Source of the DNA: Aedes albopictus
Taxonomy: Eukaryota; Arthropoda; Insecta; Diptera; Culicidae
Direction: 5' to 3'
Length of the DNA stretch: 64,000 nucleotides
Assembly (NCBI RefSeq): GCF_035046485.1
Contig: NC_085138.1
Location: 289,474,089 to 289,538,088, forward strand
The notes beneath the pieces were generated by a model, which did no database searches, was not told the DNA's origin, and saw only the letters and a program-made list of their open reading frames with translations. Below, piece after piece: positions 1-9,811 of the stretch. The position numbers and the translations under genes are program-made. How positions within the stretch are numbered: position 1 is the stretch's first letter; each line of letters starts with the position of its first letter.

Positions 1-190
1 CGATGCCATAGTTACCGTCATTAAATTTTCTTATGCACAATTCTGAATAGGTTTCCCTTTTTTTAAGCATGGCATAAAAGAGGTGCTTAATTTATGCATA
101 AAAAAAACCTGCATAAAAAGAGGTGTCAGTGTACTAAGCCTTAACGCGGACGGACAGGGATACATCCACCCACTCATCTGACTCCCTATA
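1..190. other. unassigned AT-rich DNA
   Basis: No reading frame, motif or repeat structure that I can support. It ends at the TA flanking the TIR element that begins at 191. Confidence 0.4.
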
Positions 191-1139
191 CACCGTGTCC
201 AATAAGTTCTCATACAAAATACAAATTTAGAAAATATAATTTCATTTCACATCTGTGATTCATATTTTCAAAATGAATGCATGTATTGAAGGGCCACACA
301 ACACTGATTAAATGTAGCATACGGTTTATAATAACATTATTTTCTATTTGTTTCTATGAGCCTAGCAGTACACTTCCGTTTTCTGAAATCCGTTTGCTCC
401 GGCACGCAAGAAAAATGTTCGAAAAGTTTTTCATTCTACGATTGCCAAATAGCGTCCATAGAATTAAATTTTGAGTTTTTATCCCAAGCATTGTACCAAA
501 TGAATATACAAAAGCTGAAACAATACAATTTTGGTGATGATATGGTAAGAAATTTGCTAGTAAGCTTCACTTGAGCTGAATTCCTTGAAAGTGATCGTTA
601 TATTAAAGATAAACATCATAAAATGTAAATTTTGGACAAAATTTACCACAATAGGGATACAAGTACGTTTTAGAAGTGAGAATGTTGTGAATCAACAAGA
701 TAAGATACAGCCATGCTTCTTGAACACAACAAATCTCATTAAAACAGGTAAATGGACATTTTTATTTGGTTCACGTTTTATTTTGTACGAAATAAAATGG
801 CTTCGTACTCCACCAATACAGAATCTCATATTGTTTTTCTTTTGGTCATAGTTACTACTAGCAATGGTGAGGACATCAACCTAATTTGTTTCAACTTTAA
901 ACCATTACTCGTTAAAATGTGACGAAATACCAAAGAAATGGCGTGCGTGCCAGCTGAAATGGACTTACGACACATAAGCGATCAGCAGAGAAGGATAAAG
1001 GACAGTTAATTCCAAAACATATACTGCATTTGGTCAGTGTTAGTTTACCTTTCAATAGATATATTTACTTTGATAATCCTAATCACAGATATGAAATGAA
1101 TTCAATTTGATTTTGTATGAGAAGTTATTGGACACGGTG
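191..1139. mobile_element. non-autonomous TIR DNA transposon, TA-flanked
   Basis: The left end reads CACCGTGTCCAATAAGTTCT and its reverse complement closes the element at 1139. Similarity continues inward for about 80 bp through a CTCATACAAAAT segment and an ATCTGTGATT segment. TA lies on both sides (189-190 and 1140-1141), the duplication expected of Tc1/mariner-type insertion. The interior has no recognisable transposase; an 88-codon plus-strand frame at 585-851 matches nothing I know. I read it as an internally deleted element of about 950 bp. The right end cuts into a SINE. Confidence 0.75.
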
Positions 1140-1141
1140 TA

Positions 1142-1320
1142 CATATCGAACCCATCAACACATGGGCCGTCACCTACGGCTGTACTTCCTATCCGAGGGA
1201 AGGCATGATCAGATATTTTTGTCTTAGAAATACCGACAGGGTCAACCAGGATTGAACCTACACCGACTGGAGTAAGCGTCAGTCACGCTTTCTTTTATAT
1301 TGTCCACTGGACCAACATGA
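1142..1320 (-). mobile_element. tRNA-derived SINE
   Basis: Read on the minus strand, a pol III A-box-like TGGTCCAGTGG is followed about 50 bp later by a B-box GGTTCAATCC. A non-tRNA body then runs to the edge of the neighbouring TIR element. The A/B spacing is longer than in a real tRNA and the acceptor stem does not close, so this is a SINE head and not a tRNA gene. The family name cannot be fixed by eye. Confidence 0.5.
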
Positions 1321-2484
1321 TGTAGTCGTGTTTGACTGAGTTCTACAGGAAGTCATTACAGGAAAGGTTTAGAATGTCTCGTGACTATAATATGCATTGC
1401 AATTACGCGTTGATCGAGCTGAGCTAAACCAGGAAAGGTTTCCGAAAATTTATTGCATTATTTTTAGCAATTAAATTCACAATCAACCAAAAGCCCTCAC
1501 CGTAGAAGGCAGTTGCTACTATAATGGGAGAAATTGACATTTTATGATGCGTAAACGATTAGGGCCGAAACTACGAATGCGACGCCCGGCGTGTAACAGG
1601 CTTCCACTTGAGCGGGTCGTAAATTTTGACGCGAATCGTCCGCCAGGTACTCCTTGGCCAATAATTCAAGAATGTGACATGATAAAGGTATAATTTTCCA
1701 CACTCCGCCGATGATAAACAATCGCATTAAAAGAAGCGCGCCAGCCAGCAGTGCGGTGGAGCGATGCTGTATGAGATCATATCCTGGAGCAGCAGATCTT
1801 GACCGGGCGATTACTTGTACTAGCCCCGCTCTGATACCGAAGCAAAGGTAAAGGAGTCTCATCATATCAGAGAAAGTTTATTTTATAGCTCTTTCTTCGG
1901 CTTCGGAAATAACGCGATCCCAAAAAGGAGTTATGTTTTAATAAAGCTCTGCTTTTCGTCCGTAAAGGGGGTGCGTTACAACGACCGATGGTCCATTGTG
2001 CAATAAGTGCGCCGTTCCCGCCCCTGCCATAGTTTCGAGATGGACCAGTCAAAACGGCAGGCTTCTTCGCGGGGATCGTCAAACAGTATGCGCAGTGTGA
2101 TGATGTGAGCAAAAAAAAAACCGGTGCCACTTGGAAGATGAAGGTCATCAAGGACGAGCGATTTTATGACCTTTCGAAGTGGATTTTTCGGTTTCGGGCG
2201 TAATAACAATGTTTGCAAAGTGGGACCCGATAACTTTTGCTCTGCAATTTGGGTTTGGTTCGGATGACGACGGTAAAAATTTAGTGGAATAGTAACAGTT
2301 TGGTTTGAATTATAGTAATGATATGATCGGTGACGGCCTTTGGTGAAAATGAGATCCGCTACTTCTTTTAAATAGTATTCTTACGAAGTCGAAACTAGTC
2401 ATCTCTTCCTATTTTTAGACGCAAACAACAGATTGATTCGCTATGCCCTAAAATTAGTAGGTAATTCGTATTCTGTCGCCCATA
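1321..2484. other. unassigned region, no gene seen
   Basis: Short frames exist on the minus strand (for example 1542-1865, 107 codons), but they have no recognisable domain. The best open stretch is rich in small hydrophobic residues without a clear signal peptide. I cannot say whether this is unique host DNA or an old repeat. Confidence 0.4.
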
Positions 2485-2510
2485 GGGGGCATCCGTGCTA
2501 AATACACGCT
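2485..2510. mobile_element. left end of a miniature TIR element split by the BEL-like element
   Basis: The GGGGGCATCC terminus is preceded by ATA. The matching terminus GGATGCCCCC lies at 6847-6856 and is followed by ATA. Joining the parts across the LTR element and removing the 5-bp duplication gives about 153 bp, close to the 155-bp related element at 55623-55777. The 3-bp flank suggests a PIF/Harbinger-like MITE; this is an inference. Confidence 0.65.
2506..2510. repeat. target-site duplication ACGCT, left copy
   Basis: ACGCT directly precedes the left LTR and is repeated at 6725-6729 directly after the right LTR. A 5-bp duplication fits BEL/Pao integration. Confidence 0.85.
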
Positions 2511-3139
2511 TGTTGGCGCGTTAACCGTGGCCAACTCCGGTCGGGTCGGGTGGACTGTATTTCTCGGGGATGTGGAAAGAATCAACACTACACTTTTTCT
2601 GCTGATCACTATAACTACACTTTATTTCTCTTCTTTACACTACACTTCACTACTACACTTTACTGTTCACTATCTTACTATAACTTTCACTACTAGTCAC
2701 TTTTGGTTCACTTTCACTATGGTCGAGGTTGAATTCGCGGCGGTTAAATCAGTACTAACTACTGCGGTCGAACTTGTCGCATATTTATATGCGCACGGTT
2801 TTCGTCTGGAACATTCGCGCAATATCGCTACATGTGTTCCAGACGCGGGAGGAATCTTCTCGAAGGAGCGCAGGTTGAACTCACCACCCTGCTGTGGTGA
2901 GTTTCAGATGAGTTACCACACTGGTGACGGTGACGATGGTGGGAGCCTCTCACTGCCACTCACAGGTGGCACTTACGGTTGCGGTGGGAACTCACGGTCG
3001 CAGCGGCGTAGGCAGGGTGGGTCGTATCGAGGGTTACATTCTGATGAGCGCAACGAATTGGTGGACTAAAGTAGCGTGCGTCTGGTACGTTGTAGGGAAC
3101 TTCCATCGGACTCTTTTGCGGTACGTTCCGTACGGAACA
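2511..3139 (-). repeat. 3' LTR of the BEL-like element
   Basis: Nearly identical to 6096-6724. It contains a low-complexity ACACTT/CACT tract around 2585-2720 and ends in the palindrome-rich CGTTCCGTACGGAACA. The gag-like frame runs into this LTR and stops at 3034. The 180-codon plus-strand frame across the LTR occurs identically in both copies and is most likely incidental. Confidence 0.9.
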
Positions 3140-4704
3140 TACTCCCCCCGGTTGAGACGGAGTATCAACAGCACATTGTTGGATACGGGAAGCTGCCTCA
3201 TACACTCAACGATTTGTCTCTTCGGATGATGGTGCCTGGGTTGGAAGTAACGATGTGGTAGCTCTGTCGTATTTGTGGTGGTCCTCGTAGGTTTGGTGTG
3301 CATGAAATTCTCGATGTGGCTGGACTCTACAAATCTCATTGGGCGGAAAATGACGTCTGAAGGTATGTCGTCGGTATGGGAATCCTCTGATCCTACTGGG
3401 GTTTCGTTGGGCTGGTAGATAAACTGCTTCGTCGGGTGCTGCTCAGGCATTCGGATTGTCGATTTGCGAAAGCCGGAGTGTTGTTGTTTGGAGTACCGAT
3501 GGTTGGATGTCGTTGCAATTCTCTGTCGGTTGGATAGGAACGGTCTCTCTTTTAGGTCATGGTCGTTCTCGAGATCGTTCTGCAATTGTTGCGAGTCGGT
3601 TGCTGAACGGTTACTCCTTTTCTCGTCGTTTCGGCTCGGATTCCTGTCAACGCTTAGAAAAACTTCAGGAGATTGCTCAGCAGGGTCGGAATAAGCTTTC
3701 AACTCTTTCTTGATCGGTGGAACCCATGATTGGCGTTGTCTAAACTGGTTGTCTTCGTTCACAAAGGCGTCGATCGGCTGAGTCGTTGCGTTACCGTTGA
3801 TCGGTTGCCCTAACTCTTCGTCAGTGGCTGCGGGTTGCCGAATCTCGGTTTCCGAAGAATCAGCTAAGTTGCCGGATGACGAACTAAGAGCGGCTTGGGG
3901 ATTCGAAGTGCACTTCATACTCTGGGATTGGTCGGCGTAAGTAACAATCCTCGGATCGGACAGGTTGTTCTTCGGTTCCTGGCGAAGGTCTCGAGTCTTC
4001 TTCTTAGGCGGTTGTAGATCAGCCGATGTGCTACGTTGGATGTACTCTTCTCGTGGGTTGAAGCTCGTCGGTTGTGGATCGGATGAGAACGGCGAACACT
4101 GCGGGGTGAACTCACAGTTCTCCTGCACTTGGACATTCGACTCTTCGTGGCTCGGCAATTCGAAATCCTCCTGTAGATTTCCGGGTGTGCTATTTGTGTA
4201 GTCATCTGAAAATGTTTTGAAACAAAGCTTTCGCCAGTCGGATTTGTAGTCATCAATATCGGAGAAAATCGGAGCACTCAAAGGTTGCAAACGTGAACGT
4301 TGATTTGTAGCGGGATGCGTGTCATGAGCGTTCAACAAGTCACCAATGGTCGAGCGGAGATGATTGTATCGCTCCTTAAAGCCGATGTATATTTCCTCTT
4401 GCTCTCGTAGGGCCTCCTCTGGAACGATCGTGATCAGCTGGCTGTGTACGGCATTAAACTCGGCATAGGCGTCGTCTACGTTCTTCAGGTAAGTCCTCAG
4501 TCGTGGTTGGCTAACCTGATTTTGGGCGGCAGCAAGTGCGTTCTCTACTCGAACCAGCTTCAAGTTCACGTGTTCTCGCTGACGTGAGAGGGACGCAAAC
4601 TCCTTCAGTATTTGAGGATCAGCGGATGATCTCCAATCGGTGTTTTGGTCAGGCAGAACAGAGTCAACTCGGTCCATCTTGATGGCCTCAGCCAACTTGT
4701 TCAT
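3034..4704 (-). CDS. BEL/Pao-type Gag-like protein, lacking a nucleocapsid zinc knuckle
   Basis: About 556 codons starting from the first ATG, at 4704. The frame is open to a stop at 4777-4779, but the extra codons there have no ATG. The N-terminal ~130 residues show the alternating helical, charge-rich pattern of BEL Gag: a stretch around LKLVRVENAL, then acidic segments such as EEALREQEEIYIGFKERY. After that comes a long Ser/Pro/Gln-rich region with Arg-rich patches. No CCHC knuckle is visible, and the last ~35 residues are encoded by the 3' LTR (3034-3139). No pol follows. The function, coating the element's RNA in particles, is inferred from family resemblance. It could also be a truncated relic; the uninterrupted frame argues for youth rather than for function. 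Confidence 0.65.
   Translation of the reverse strand: MNKLAEAIKMDRVDSVLPDQNTDWRSSADPQILKEFASLSRQREHVNLKLVRVENALAAAQNQVSQPRLRTYLKNVDDAYAEFNAVHSQLITIVPEEALREQEEIYIGFKERYNHLRSTIGDLLNAHDTHPATNQRSRLQPLSAPIFSDIDDYKSDWRKLCFKTFSDDYTNSTPGNLQEDFELPSHEESNVQVQENCEFTPQCSPFSSDPQPTSFNPREEYIQRSTSADLQPPKKKTRDLRQEPKNNLSDPRIVTYADQSQSMKCTSNPQAALSSSSGNLADSSETEIRQPAATDEELGQPINGNATTQPIDAFVNEDNQFRQRQSWVPPIKKELKAYSDPAEQSPEVFLSVDRNPSRNDEKRSNRSATDSQQLQNDLENDHDLKERPFLSNRQRIATTSNHRYSKQQHSGFRKSTIRMPEQHPTKQFIYQPNETPVGSEDSHTDDIPSDVIFRPMRFVESSHIENFMHTKPTRTTTNTTELPHRYFQPRHHHPKRQIVECMRQLPVSNNVLLILRLNRGEYVPYGTYRKRVRWKFPTTYQTHATLVHQFVALIRM
3140..3151 (-). other. polypurine tract of the BEL-like element
   Basis: On the minus strand CCGGGGGGAGTA ends directly at the first base of the 3' LTR, which is where the plus-strand primer of reverse transcription is expected. 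It supports minus polarity. Confidence 0.75.
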
Positions 4705-4779
4705 CGATGCAAACTGTGGAACTACTTCTCGGGTTGGAATACGCTCACCACGTGCCAGCGTGTCCAGTTTAAGCACTTA

Positions 4780-5210
4780 CACTGCGGAGACACCAATGGA
4801 TGGCGTGGGGAATGTGCTTACTCGTATTTGGATGATCCGTCTTTCGGGTGCAACGACAGCTCCACAGCTATTGGGTCGGAATATTCTCTGATAGGCGATT
4901 CTTCGATTGGTGGTACTTACTTTAGTTCACTCTCTCAAACGGCATGAGTTGGTCGATTCCAGAACGGTGTACGTACCCTCTGGGAATTCGCAATCGTGCC
5001 GGGTCGGACGTTGTCGCTGTAGAGCACCTTCTTCGGCTATCAGTGAAAACGGAGTGAACTCTCTAGCGTTGTCGGCAGATTCCTACACGGGACTACACGT
5101 GTTGAGAATGTCGGATAGTTGAGGCACGAAATCTCCTGGACTGACGTTCGGCCTTGGAGCCAGCAAACGAGTCGGTGATTGGTATCAGACGACGATACAA
5201 CTTTTCTTCG
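4780..5210 (-). other. leader region of the BEL-like element between hairpin array and gag
   Basis: No coding is recognised on the element strand. Contracted versions of the hairpin unit (for example near 5094-5116) suggest that the downstream array once extended towards gag. Confidence 0.5.
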
Positions 5211-5214
5211 GTGG

Positions 5215-6020
5215 TACACGTCTCGATTAAGGAACCACGCAAACGTGTCGGGTATTCGGGCGGATATTGCGATCGACGAAATCCTTCTCCTCAGGGTGCT
5301 ACACGTTCAGGTACGAGCACCTCGGAACGTGTTGGAAAATTGGCGGTGGTAGAGCACGGCGATACACGTTGTGGGTGAGAGACCACGGCGACGTGTCGGA
5401 AGATCGGACGGTGATAGTTCTCAACGAGGGTCCTATTGTCAATACACGTCCTGGATTGCACGTCTGCTTGGTTGAGACGTGCTGGAAATACACGGGATTA
5501 CTTGCGTTGGCGTATGTGGTCGATCACTTTCTCGAAGTAGAACACGTTGTGGTGCTGGACCACGGCAACGTGTGGGTTGGTCAGGCGGCAATAGTGATCA
5601 ACGGAATCCTCTTGGAATACACGTCCTGGTTTGCGACCACGGAGACGTGCCGGAAAGTCGATGGTGTAGATGTTGAACACTTCTCGGGGATACACGTCCT
5701 GGTAAGGGCACCACGCAGACATGTCGGAGGGCGATGATAGTGAACAGCGATACACGTTGTGGTACAGGGACCACGGCAACGTGTCGGATGATCGGGCGAC
5801 AATAGTGATCAACGAACTCCTCTTCAAAATACACGTTCTGGTTCGAAACCAGAGAGACGTGCCGGAAATGCTCGGGATGAGCGGCGGTGTCGTTGATCAC
5901 TTCACGGGGGTTACACGTTCTGGTGAGGGCACCACGTAGACGTGTCGGATAACAGTGATGATCAGCAGAAACCTCTTCAAATACACGCTCTGGCTAGGAT
6001 GCCACGCAACGTGCCGGAAT
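5215..6020 (-). repeat. tandem array of about eleven diverged hairpin units in the BEL-like leader
   Basis: Units begin TACACG at 5215, 5300, 5363, 5443, 5540 (as AACACG), 5618, 5691, 5751, 5830, 5912 and 5982, spaced 60-98 bp. Most fit the pattern ACACGT, YCTGGT, six to eight bases, ACCACG, three bases, ACGTGT, CGGA. The two ends pair to give a stem of about 12-16 bp with a short loop. Spacers often contain AGTGATCAACG or TGATCAC. Stem arms vary between units while staying complementary in several places, which suggests selection on an RNA or DNA fold. It lies in the 5' leader of the element, between primer-binding site and gag. The function is unknown; packaging, dimerisation or ribosome entry are possible. 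Confidence 0.8.
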
Positions 6021-6075
6021 TGCTCAGGGTGAGCGGAGATGTCGATTCCTTCCCACAACGGCGGGCGGCGCTGGA

Positions 6076-6092
6076 TCCGGTTCGAAGGACCA
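6076..6092 (-). other. primer-binding site of the BEL-like element
   Basis: On the minus strand, three bases after the 5' LTR, the sequence TGGTCCTTCGAACCGGA starts with the TGG that pairs with a tRNA CCA end. I cannot name the tRNA with confidence. Confidence 0.6.
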
Positions 6093-6095
6093 CTA

Positions 6096-6724
6096 TGTTG
6101 GCGCGTTAACCGTGGCCAACTCCGGTCGGGTCGGGTGGACTGTATCACTCGGGGATGTGGAAAGAATCAACACTACACTTTTTCTGCTGATCACTATAAC
6201 TACACTTTATTTCTCTTCTTTACACTACACTTCACTACTACACTTTACTGTTCACTATCTTACTATAACTTTCACTACTAGTCACTTTTGGTTCACTTTC
6301 ACTATGGTCGAGGTTGAATTCGCGGCGGTTAAATCAGTACTAACTACTGCGGTCGAACTTGTCGCATATTTATATGCGCACGGTTTTCGTCTGGAACATT
6401 CGCGCAATATCGCTACATGTGTTCCAGACGCGGGAGGAATCTTCTCGAAGGAGCGCAGGTTGAACTCACCACCCTGCTGTGGTGAGTTTCAGATGAGTTA
6501 CCACACTGGTGACGGTGACGATGGTGGGAGCCTCTCACTGCCACTCACAGGTGGCACTTACGGTTGCGGTGGGAACTCACGGTCGCAGCGGCGTAGGCAG
6601 GGTGGGTCGTATCGAGGGTTACATTCTGATGAGCGCAACGAATTGGTGGACTAAAGTAACGTGCGTCTGGTACGTTGTAGGGAACTTCCATCGGACTCTT
6701 TTGCGGTACGTTCCGTACGGAACA
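6096..6724 (-). repeat. 5' LTR of the BEL-like element
   Basis: 629 bp, starting TGTTGGCGCG and ending CGGAACA on the plus strand, nearly identical to 2511-3139. The transcription start and poly(A) signal cannot be placed by eye. Confidence 0.9.
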
Positions 6725-6856
6725 ACGCTCAAAATGGGAATTTTCAACCCCCCTCCCCTTTTCGTACGGGTTTTTCCTATACTTAATTTATTGCTTGTCA
6801 CACTTTTCAAACCCCCCCTCCCCCCTCTAAGCGTGACGTAGTTTATGGATGCCCCC
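6725..6856. mobile_element. right part of the miniature TIR element split by the BEL-like element
   Basis: It begins with the second copy of ACGCT, contains two C-rich runs (CCCCCCTCCCC type), and ends GTTTATGGATGCCCCC followed by ATA. The end is the inverted match of the GGGGGCATCC terminus at 2485. It resembles the elements at 50525-50843 and 55623-55777 in terminus and in C-rich interior. Confidence 0.65.
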
Positions 6857-8070
6857 ATATCTATTTTATTTTTGTAAGTGGTTGCTGTCTCCGCGCAGTA
6901 ATCTCCACCTTAACTGGAGTTCCTGTTTAATTCCAAATACGAGTGCCAACAAATGACCATTCTCAGCAACGACACTGATCACCCGGGATCGCCATAAAAA
7001 CCCTGAACAATATCGAATCGCTGTGACAGCTGAGACGGCTGATGACTATCATTAATATCGTTTTGGCCAACACTTTTCACAATTCCCATTTCCCCCCGGG
7101 GGGCACCCATTGGATGCCTCTAACCGTACGGAAGCAATACGCTTTCCAGTTTCTTCCTCAGGGACTCCCGCGAGGTTTCTCGCTGAAAGAGAAAAGTTCG
7201 CCATTGTGGATGGGTGCTGAAATAAATTTTCATATCCCATTTCTGTATTAATTTCAATTAACGAGAAAGGCCACATCGTCGCTTGTATCGTTGCCAAGAA
7301 AGGGTCCCAACAAATTGTGGGTGAATCGGATCCGCCTCGGGGATTGGGGACCTTGTCGTCGTCGTCCGTCCGGGGAAGAAGAGCAAATGCCGAAATCGGA
7401 AACCACATGGCACACACACGCGCGGAGGAAAGTCTCCGGACCAGCGCAATATCCAGAGCATAAATTTCCAATTTTTGCCAAATGAATAAAAACTCGCAAT
7501 ATATAGGAGTACTGGCGCAGAGGTCAGGCTTATGGTAAAATCCTCCTGCTTCGTGGATGAATGCGCTCCGATGATCTTCTGGAGCACCGAGAGCCGCCTT
7601 CGTTATCGGTCACGTCGCTGGTTGCTCGTGGCAGACCGGTGGAGACTCTCTTCCCTTTTAGGGGTGCGTTACAAATTTTAATTTGTGCTGTACATTATTG
7701 TTTATTGAAATGTTTATTGATAAGATACACGCTCTCTCCCGGGGTTGGGCTTGGCATGGTAATTTGTCGGTTTTGGAAGGCCAGTTCGAACATGATACGA
7801 TTCCTGGCACATATAGGAGAATTATGCCCAGGCGTCTGACCTCGATTGTGGGCCAATTTACGAGTCGATGGATAATGGATGAAACGGGAAAATTGATATT
7901 ACAAGGTGGGATGGATGCAATGATATCTATTAACTACACAAATGTTTATAATACCTATTTTTTATTATGAAAGACGCAAGTGTTTCTATGTCAAAATTTC
8001 TTGAACGTAGGATAAGTTGGACAAAGTCAAAAGTAAACTTATTTATTGAGAAATACACATTTTGTATATG
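6857..8070. other. unassigned region, no gene seen
   Basis: The longest frames (7052-7471 minus, 7258-7587 minus) overlap each other in different frames and show no known domain. A CCCCCCGGGGGG palindrome lies near 7093. It may be unique host DNA. Confidence 0.4.
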
Positions 8071-9811
8071 GGCACGGTAACGGCTGGGTATTTTGCGAAC
8101 CAGATCCCATTCAGCTCCATTAGATCCTGCCCACCAAATCCTATCCTTACTCTCGTTGGCTGTCAGGAAAGGGGGAGGGGGGTGCAAACCTGATAAATAG
8201 GTATTCTGTTCTTCAGGAAGAGCGGCTCACAGCAGCGTTTGCCATGACTGATCGACGTCCAATGGAAGGACTCTAAGTTCTACTATGGTCCTCCGGAAAG
8301 TATGGGGTTAGTGTCCGGCCGAACCGAGAACAACGGCAACGATCCCAGCGAACAAAAAGTACTTGCGATTGAAACCTCGGTTCGTGAGACTGCCGATTTC
8401 TCAACTTCACACGGGAGCTGGGAATAACTTTTATCGTGATGGGCGACATACAGAGAGGCGTGTTCAGTTTGGGGCAGATCGACGGAAGTTGTGTGGGTTG
8501 AGGATCAAGGGTCGGTTCTTCGATTTCAGCATAATCAATGTACAGCCCACACTCCGGAGGCACTGATGATGACTAGAATCCATTCTACGCGCAGCTCGAA
8601 CACGAGTACAGTAGAATCGCTGCCCAAGTCACGACGTCAGATCGTCATAGAAGAGCTAAACAGTTCGAGAAGAACACAGAACGAGCGGTAATGCTGTAGC
8701 AAGGAACTCAGCAGATTGTGGAACGTTACAAACAGAAGGGGAAACAGTAGACCCGCCTCTTTCGAGAGAAGAGGTCCGCTTGAAAAAAGTGGAGTGCGAA
8801 GAAATGGATCTGCTATGCCATTCCAAAAAAAACACGGAAGTTCTACCAACAGTTCAAAGTATCCCTAAACGGCTTCGTGCCGCGAGCCAAAATATGCAGA
8901 AATATGGACAAGGGCCTCCTGGTGGACATTTCGATCAGTACCTGAATGGCATGAATAACTTCGGCACGGAAAACCACGACGGCGACGAAGGAAACGACTA
9001 CGCCAGCGCAGCAGAGGACGGATATGGTCCAACTCCCACGCTGAGGGATGTTAAGGGTCACCAGCTCAAAAGCAATAAAGAAGCTGGTAAGGATGGTATC
9101 ACAGTTTAAGGACAGACTTGTTAGAATCCCAATATGGCCGCCACAATGGCCGACTCTGGGACCTACTCACGATTTCGAGGGCACAAATCTCTTCGTAAAC
9201 AAAACCAGCGCATCTGATCTTCTTATTTTAAGCTAATTACAAGTGAGCAAGAACAGAATAATAAAATGCACTGTTGTTTGAAGCTTGCTTCTTGAGATTT
9301 GTGCGTCTGAAGTTCTGATGCACTATTGAAGCGGGATTTCAAGACGTTTGTCCTTAACTCATAAAGATGGGTCAAGAAAAGTTGGCCATTTGTCTTCACC
9401 AGAAACTGTGAAACCGATGAACTACCGAAGGAGTAAAAGCAAGTGATAATTTCCCAAATTACAAGAAGGACAACCATTTGATGTGTGAGAACTACAGCGA
9501 TCACCATTTTGAATGCTGACAAATCATCTTTCGTCGTGTGTCACCTAAAACGAATGAGTTCGTGGGAAGTTATCAAGCCGGCTTCATCAACGGCCGATCG
9601 ACAACGGACTAGATCTTCAGCGCGCAACAAATTCTCCAAAAAAAGCCGTGAATACCAGGTCCCAACGCAAAACCTGTTCATCGACTTCAAAGCCGCCTAC
9701 GAAAATTTCCTGGGAAGTTGCCCAGACTGATCAAAGTAACATTTCATTCATTTCTTGCAGGAGACTGCAGCAAGGTGATGGACTCTCATGCCTACTCTTC
9801 AACATGCCTCT
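8071..9811 (+). pseudogene. decayed RTE-clade retrotransposon copy
   Basis: It aligns by eye with the intact element at 57127-60510, starting at the same 5' boundary (GCACGGTAA, CGGCTGGGTA). Endonuclease-region phrases are recognisable (LRIKGRFFDFSIINVQ near 8500-8550, and the ACTCCGGAGGCACTGATGATG segment). Further on are a linker resembling SAAEDG, then KFSKKSREYQVPT and FIDFKAAY near 9640-9705, and the QGDGLSCLLFN region near 9770-9805. Frameshifts and stops are numerous, a 244-bp TTAA element interrupts it at 9110-9353, and it breaks off in the reverse transcriptase at about 9811. It is non-functional. Confidence 0.85.
9110..9353. mobile_element. 244-bp TTAA-flanked miniature element, copy 1
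   Basis: The ends GGACAGACTTGTTAGAATCC and CGGGATTTCAAGACGTTTGTCC are inverted matches, with TTAA at 9106-9109 and 9354-9357. The TTAA target suggests a piggyBac-type MITE. A second, inverted copy begins at 52438. The insertion lies in the decayed RTE copy, so it is younger than that copy. Confidence 0.7.

Larger units (their letters stand above)
2511..6724 (-). mobile_element. complete non-autonomous BEL/Pao-like LTR retrotransposon
   Basis: Two direct 629-bp LTRs enclose a 2956-bp internal region. The LTRs begin TG and end CA, and a 5-bp duplication flanks the whole. I see only about three differences between the LTRs, so insertion was recent. The polarity is minus: the primer-binding site abuts the right LTR and a G-rich polypurine tract abuts the left LTR. 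Only a gag-like frame is present; protease, reverse transcriptase, RNase H and integrase are missing, so mobilisation would need proteins from another BEL element. A long structured leader separates the 5' LTR from gag. Confidence 0.88.

Noticed and set aside
2527..3069. 180-codon plus-strand frame, repeated exactly at 6112-6654
   Set aside because: It lies wholly inside the two LTRs, antisense to the element, and its middle is low-complexity Thr/Tyr/Leu from the CACT tract.
5267..5737. 156-codon plus-strand frame over the hairpin array
   Set aside because: It is antisense to the element, overlaps frames on the other strand, and its sequence is explained by the hairpin repeats.
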